Shown here: positions 60,171-64,000 of the stretch, piece after piece
Layout of the letters: each line of letters starts with the position of its first letter
How positions within the stretch are numbered: position 1 is the stretch's first letter
NCBI GenBank assembly: GCA_002695025.1
Contig: NZNV01000017.1
Coordinates: forward strand, 496,001 to 560,000
Length of the DNA: 64,000 nucleotides
Origin: Owenweeksia sp.
GTDB taxonomy: Bacteria > Bacteroidota > Bacteroidia > Flavobacteriales > Schleiferiaceae
Reading direction: 5' to 3'
The notes under the pieces: model-generated
What the model was told of the DNA's origin: nothing
Database searches by the model: none
Seen by the model: only the letters and a program-made list of their open reading frames with translations
Program-made: the position numbers and the translations under genes

Positions 60171-63100
60171 CTACTGTTTATAAATTTGTCGGGTCCATGC
60201 TCCTCGGTCCGATTCGAGTAGAATGATATACATACCGGCTGGGTAACCCTCTAGGGAGACCTTTTCCTGGAAAAGTGCCCCTACGTGGTCCCAGGCTTCA
60301 TGTTTTATAAGTTGTCCCTGGGCATTGATCATGCGCATACGGATGCTTGAGGTCTGGGGTTGGCGCCAGTCAATATGAATATTGTCCATTGCAGGGTTGG
60401 GATAAATATCCAGGTCGCCATCCATACTTTCATCAAGTCCGATATTTATGAAAAAGGTAAGGGTATCGGAAGTTTTGCCGCATTGGTTGTATGCTGTAAC
60501 AATTACATCCACGGGCCCGTTGGAGGTGTAGGTATGGGAACTGGTAAAGCCGGTGTCCTGAACGCCACCACCAAAATCCCAAACAATGTAGCTGGTTTGT
60601 GTAGAGCCACCCCCATTCAATACAACGGTTTGATCTGTAGGGGTATTGGTTATGCTTGAGGTTACCTGTAAAACGGGTACGGGTACCGAATCTGTAGTAA
60701 CGGTATGGGGGCCGCTTACTATGCTGGTATCGCTGCCGTTACAGATGGTATACGTATATACGTCATAACTGGTGCCGGCTTGCAGTCCGGCAATGGAAAC
60801 GGTGGGAGCGGATTTGGTCAGCAACTGGCCTGATCCGATTGTAAATCCTGCCTGACCGTATTCCACAACTGAGGCAATGGTATCAGCAAAATTCACATCT
60901 ATCTGGTCACAGCCCTGCACTGCCACATTAGTTACCGTAGAAGCCAGGCAGTTCTTATAAGGACTGATACAGAAGTCGTCTATGTAAAAATCATCGTTAT
61001 TACCCCCAATAAGACCATACGCGGCAAAAAAGCCGATGGCATCAATAGTAGCAGTAGTATGTGCCATGCCTTGGGTATATTTCCAACCGGCATTGATGTT
61101 CGTGCCATCAACCAGCATCCAGGTTGTATCATTATCCAGATCAATAATGTGCTGCATCTGTATCCAGGTATCGTGCATAAAGCTGAACTGAGCCAGAGTA
61201 TCGGTTATAAGGCCTTGATTATTAAATACGGCAGCCGTTCCCTGCGATGAGAAGAACACATTGAAGCCGGTTCCAAAATTCAGGAAATTCTGGTAAACAG
61301 AATAGTTACCGGTGAAGCTGGGTGTTACATTTATAGCAAGGCTGAACACGTATGCCCCAGAATCAAGGTCATCAATATCTGCAATAGAAGAAGATATACC
61401 AATGGTAAAAGGAGGATAGAAGTGTACCGACTGTGTGCCACTATACGCTTTGCTATCCGTTATCTCCGTAGCATCACTGATGTAGCTGAAGGGTTCCGGT
61501 TGGAACAGTGCAGACTGATCTTTAAAGGGCCCTGGGGTATATACTTCAAAGTCTTCACAAAGTGCCGGAGGGGTAAAGAAGCGTATGGGACCGAAGTACA
61601 TGCTACTGTCCGGGTTACAATTACTGCGGATATAGAACTCGTAAGGCCGGTTAACCTTGGGCAAATGAAGTTGTAGTGAATCATAGATAGTGGTCAAAAT
61701 AGTACCTGTGCCGGGGATAAAGCCTCCATAACCATACTCGATGATATAAGAAGAACTTCCGTTACTGGTCCAGCTAAGCAGTGCGGTGGAATCACTTACC
61801 ACGGAAGTGTCTACCGTGAAATTAGTGGGTTCCAGGCAGGCCGGAATGAGTTCGTAATTAAACTCATCCATAAATATTTCCCGGTTATTGGGATTATGAG
61901 CATTAGTGTTCCCATGCATAAACGCCACATTCTTATCCGTACCATTATAGCCGTTGGCCGTGGTAAGCTCCAGCAAATACGTGGAGTAATAGGCATTAGG
62001 AATGATAGTGTCTATAGGATGGAAGTTTGTATCGGCAAAAGGTCGGGATATGGTACCTACATAAAGTACTTCAGGGGCGTTCCCGGATCTTTTCAATTGC
62101 ATGCGTATACGCTTATTGCCCTGCGGAAGATCAGAGAAGGTAGGTGATATGGCGATAAGAGTATTGGAAAAGCCACCATTGTTCATGTAGAGGCAATTGG
62201 GTTCGGAATAAGAGTCCAGGGTGTTAAGGGTCTTAACCTCTGCCGTTGGCCCCAGGGCTATCACATCCCAGCAGTAAGGCGCCTCCCCATCTACATCTGC
62301 ATCATAATCTGTAAAATAAGGAGCGGTATAAGGGGCGCAGAGCGTAGTGAAATTATAGGCCAGGGAATAATCGCTGGAGTCTGAAGCACCGCATTTGGCT
62401 TTTACGAGGAATTGGTAATCGGTAAAAGCCTGAAGGGTATCAAGGGTAAGGCTGGTTCCACTTACGGAAATTTTAGTACCACCTGTGCTGGAAGGCCCTT
62501 GATAAAAACCGGATCGTCCAAACCATACCTCGTAGGTTTGGGGAGTTCCTGTTCCGCCCCAGCTTATAGTTGCGCTGGTGTCACTGATGGTTGAAATGTC
62601 AATATTGGTGATCATGATGCAACTGGGTGCCTCATCCACAGAGAACTCATCAATAGCAATATCGGCTCCGCCAAACCCGGCACTCACCGTCCTGAAACGG
62701 ACCTGTGTGGTACCCAGGGTATCGGGTAAGGCTACCCCTATTTTAGAGTAAGGTGAGCTGGAAGCTAACTGCGGCTGTACCGTAATGTGGAGCAATGGCC
62801 CCCAGGTTACACTGTCCACACGGTATTCCACGTGCAGATCGGTCATATTGGTTCCGTAGCGGTGGAAATAGAATTCCAGGTATGGGTTGGTGAGATAAGT
62901 GAGATCCAGGTAGGGAGACATGACTGTAGCGGTGTCAAAGCGATTGCCCAGGCTGCTGTGTGTAAACAGGTAGTTTCCGGAACCTGAAACATCGGAATCG
63001 GGACCGGTAAAGCTGCTGGGTGTTGAACCCTCACCCACACTCCAACTGTAATTGTGGTAGTTGTCAGGGTTACGGCTCCAGCAATTATTGATGCGATCAT

Positions 63101-64000
63101 CGGTATTGGAATACCCTTCTCCAGCCAACCAGCTTGGTCCGTCAAAATTCTCGTAATACGGAGTGGGTAAACTGCCACAGGAGGTTCGAAAGATAAAGGG
63201 TCCCGACCAATAGCTGAATCCGCTGGCGCAGCTATCAACCAGGTAAACATCATATTCGGTATCCGAGTTAAGGTTGGTCAATACCATTGAAGTGGCCGTG
63301 GTATAAACAGAATCATAGGTTCCTCCATTATCCCTGAAACCTTTGGGACCATAAATAACCTTGGTTTTTAATCCTGCACCATTCAACCAGTTTATATGGG
63401 CACTGACGCTATCCTTTTGCACAAGGTTAATGGAGGTGATAGGGGGAGCCAAACAATCCGTTTTAAACTCATAGTTGAAATTATCAATGTAGAGGTTGGC
63501 GTAGGGATCTGAGCTATTTCCTGAGATCAATGCTATATGATGGTGGTCAGAAGGTATAAGGCTGGTGTCCAGTGCTATAATGTATTCGAGATAGGATGGG
63601 TAATTCCTGTCTGGATTGGAAGAAAGGAGGTAAATGCTATCCTGCTGAACAAAAGTTTCGGGGTGCAGCGGAGAGGTTACAGTACCGATGATCAGGGAGC
63701 TGTTACCTCTGGTTGATGAGGCCACAAAACGCAGTTGATGCTCATCGGCATCCAGGTCCGAGAAGGGCGGGGAGCAGGTCATGGTAAGGTTTCCGGCTGC
63801 ATTGTTGCCATTGTTTTGAAAATAAAGCACATGAGGTGCTGAAAAAGGTACGGTTCGGGCCCGTTGATCCACCCGGATATAGTTTTGATCATCTCCTTTC
63901 AAAACGTTTCTCCAACATTCGGCTTCCATTCCGGAAGCATCCTTATCAAAACTTGTGGTATAAGGCGCGGTGAAGGGGCTACAAAGAGTTTTAAAAGTGT
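60171..64000 (-). CDS. Large modular secreted protein with T9SS type A sorting domain (N-terminus outside window)
   Basis: At least 1276 codons; the frame stays open from the apparent ATG at 63929 to the window edge. The codons upstream of it (LCSPFTAPYTTSFDKDASG) continue the repeat pattern of the protein, so the true start lies beyond the window. Two kinds of module alternate. The first are MAM- or jelly-roll-like blocks starting C-x-P-Y-T-A-P-Y and containing a CW pair. The second are fibronectin III-like blocks (ITNIDISTISDTSATISWGGTG, TDYQFLVKAKCG). Near the end is a PKD-like domain (WDFGGGVQDTGFTSSHTY), then the type A sorting domain (LDIYPNPAMDNIHIDW, YPAGMYIILLES). Expected on the cell surface or secreted; probably adhesive. 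Confidence 0.88.
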   Translation of the reverse strand, partial: TFKTLCSPFTAPYTTSFDKDASGMEAECWRNVLKGDDQNYIRVDQRARTVPFSAPHVLYFQNNGNNAAGNLTMTCSPPFSDLDADEHQLRFVASSTRGNSSLIIGTVTSPLHPETFVQQDSIYLLSSNPDRNYPSYLEYIIALDTSLIPSDHHHIALISGNSSDPYANLYIDNFNYEFKTDCLAPPITSINLVQKDSVSAHINWLNGAGLKTKVIYGPKGFRDNGGTYDSVYTTATSMVLTNLNSDTEYDVYLVDSCASGFSYWSGPFIFRTSCGSLPTPYYENFDGPSWLAGEGYSNTDDRINNCWSRNPDNYHNYSWSVGEGSTPSSFTGPDSDVSGSGNYLFTHSSLGNRFDTATVMSPYLDLTYLTNPYLEFYFHRYGTNMTDLHVEYRVDSVTWGPLLHITVQPQLASSSPYSKIGVALPDTLGTTQVRFRTVSAGFGGADIAIDEFSVDEAPSCIMITNIDISTISDTSATISWGGTGTPQTYEVWFGRSGFYQGPSSTGGTKISVSGTSLTLDTLQAFTDYQFLVKAKCGASDSSDYSLAYNFTTLCAPYTAPYFTDYDADVDGEAPYCWDVIALGPTAEVKTLNTLDSYSEPNCLYMNNGGFSNTLIAISPTFSDLPQGNKRIRMQLKRSGNAPEVLYVGTISRPFADTNFHPIDTIIPNAYYSTYLLELTTANGYNGTDKNVAFMHGNTNAHNPNNREIFMDEFNYELIPACLEPTNFTVDTSVVSDSTALLSWTSNGSSSYIIEYGYGGFIPGTGTILTTIYDSLQLHLPKVNRPYEFYIRSNCNPDSSMYFGPIRFFTPPALCEDFEVYTPGPFKDQSALFQPEPFSYISDATEITDSKAYSGTQSVHFYPPFTIGISSSIADIDDLDSGAYVFSLAINVTPSFTGNYSVYQNFLNFGTGFNVFFSSQGTAAVFNNQGLITDTLAQFSFMHDTWIQMQHIIDLDNDTTWMLVDGTNINAGWKYTQGMAHTTATIDAIGFFAAYGLIGGNNDDFYIDDFCISPYKNCLASTVTNVAVQGCDQIDVNFADTIASVVEYGQAGFTIGSGQLLTKSAPTVSIAGLQAGTSYDVYTYTICNGSDTSIVSGPHTVTTDSVPVPVLQVTSSITNTPTDQTVVLNGGGSTQTSYIVWDFGGGVQDTGFTSSHTYTSNGPVDVIVTAYNQCGKTSDTLTFFINIGLDESMDGDLDIYPNPAMDNIHIDWRQPQTSSIRMRMINAQGQLIKHEAWDHVGALFQEKVSLEGYPAGMYIILLESDRGAWTRQIYKQ

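Noticed and set aside
1-64000. tRNA, rRNA, CRISPR array, prophage or intact IS element
   Set aside because: Intergenic spaces were read on both strands; no cloverleaf, no regularly spaced repeats, no transposase or integrase, and no terminal inverted repeats with target duplications were found.

Overview
The window looks like a chromosomal segment of a free-living member of the Bacteroidota, most probably a marine Flavobacteriales-type bacterium. Support for this: three proteins carry C-terminal type IX secretion (T9SS) sorting domains; SecD and SecF are fused; glutamine synthetase is the long type III form; CarB lacks the C-terminal regulatory domain; several families are Bacteroidota-typical (DUF2851, DUF3822, DUF4834, DUF6090-like, TPR-HTH regulators); and many genes are preceded by the TAnnTTTG -7 box of this phylum. 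No tRNA, rRNA, CRISPR array, intact insertion sequence or prophage was seen.

Layout. 1-3920: a cut-off lipoprotein gene, an unknown gene, and a divergent LytTR response regulator / TPR histidine kinase pair. 3948-5320: a small lipoprotein gene, then almost 1 kb without a convincing gene but with several hairpins, one followed by a T-run (possible small RNA). 5321-17664: a secreted FG-GAP protein, secDF, a tatA-like gene, a CaxA-type antiporter, type III glutamine synthetase and an OmpA/LysM envelope protein, separated by clear terminators. 17732-20822: purM-prfA-pyrF. 21171-24298: a three-gene surface protein operon. 24300-25373: yceI-marR with repeats that look like operators. 25539-30024: an MscS channel, DUF2851, a RCK-domain potassium channel between two tiny PspC-like genes, and an RmlD-like reductase. 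30031-35137: a 2OG-Fe oxygenase, an SDR, rpmH, carB and DUF4834.

35177-48602 is a surface-glycan locus. It holds a surface-carbohydrate protein, a glycosyltransferase and a YfhO-type membrane protein on the minus strand. On the plus strand it holds a sulfotransferase, a flippase and a complete CMP-pseudaminic acid pathway (pseB, pseC, pseF, pseG, pseI). The usual acetyltransferase pseH is absent; in its place is a formyltransferase-like gene with the N-H-D catalytic triad, so the predicted sugar is an N-formylated pseudaminic acid. Parts of this locus are clearly more AT-rich than the flanks.

48595-60119: housekeeping genes (DUF2147, YihY, nadC, rlmH, rdgB, rsmD, DUF3822, a RecD-like helicase, an acyltransferase), then two tandem paralogues that join a TPR array to a cytoplasmic helix-turn-helix through one membrane segment. 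The window ends inside a very large modular secreted protein (60171 to beyond 64000).

Cross-cutting observation: in five genes the -7-like box lies exactly 4 nt before the start codon, which would give transcripts starting at or next to the initiation codon (leaderless mRNAs).
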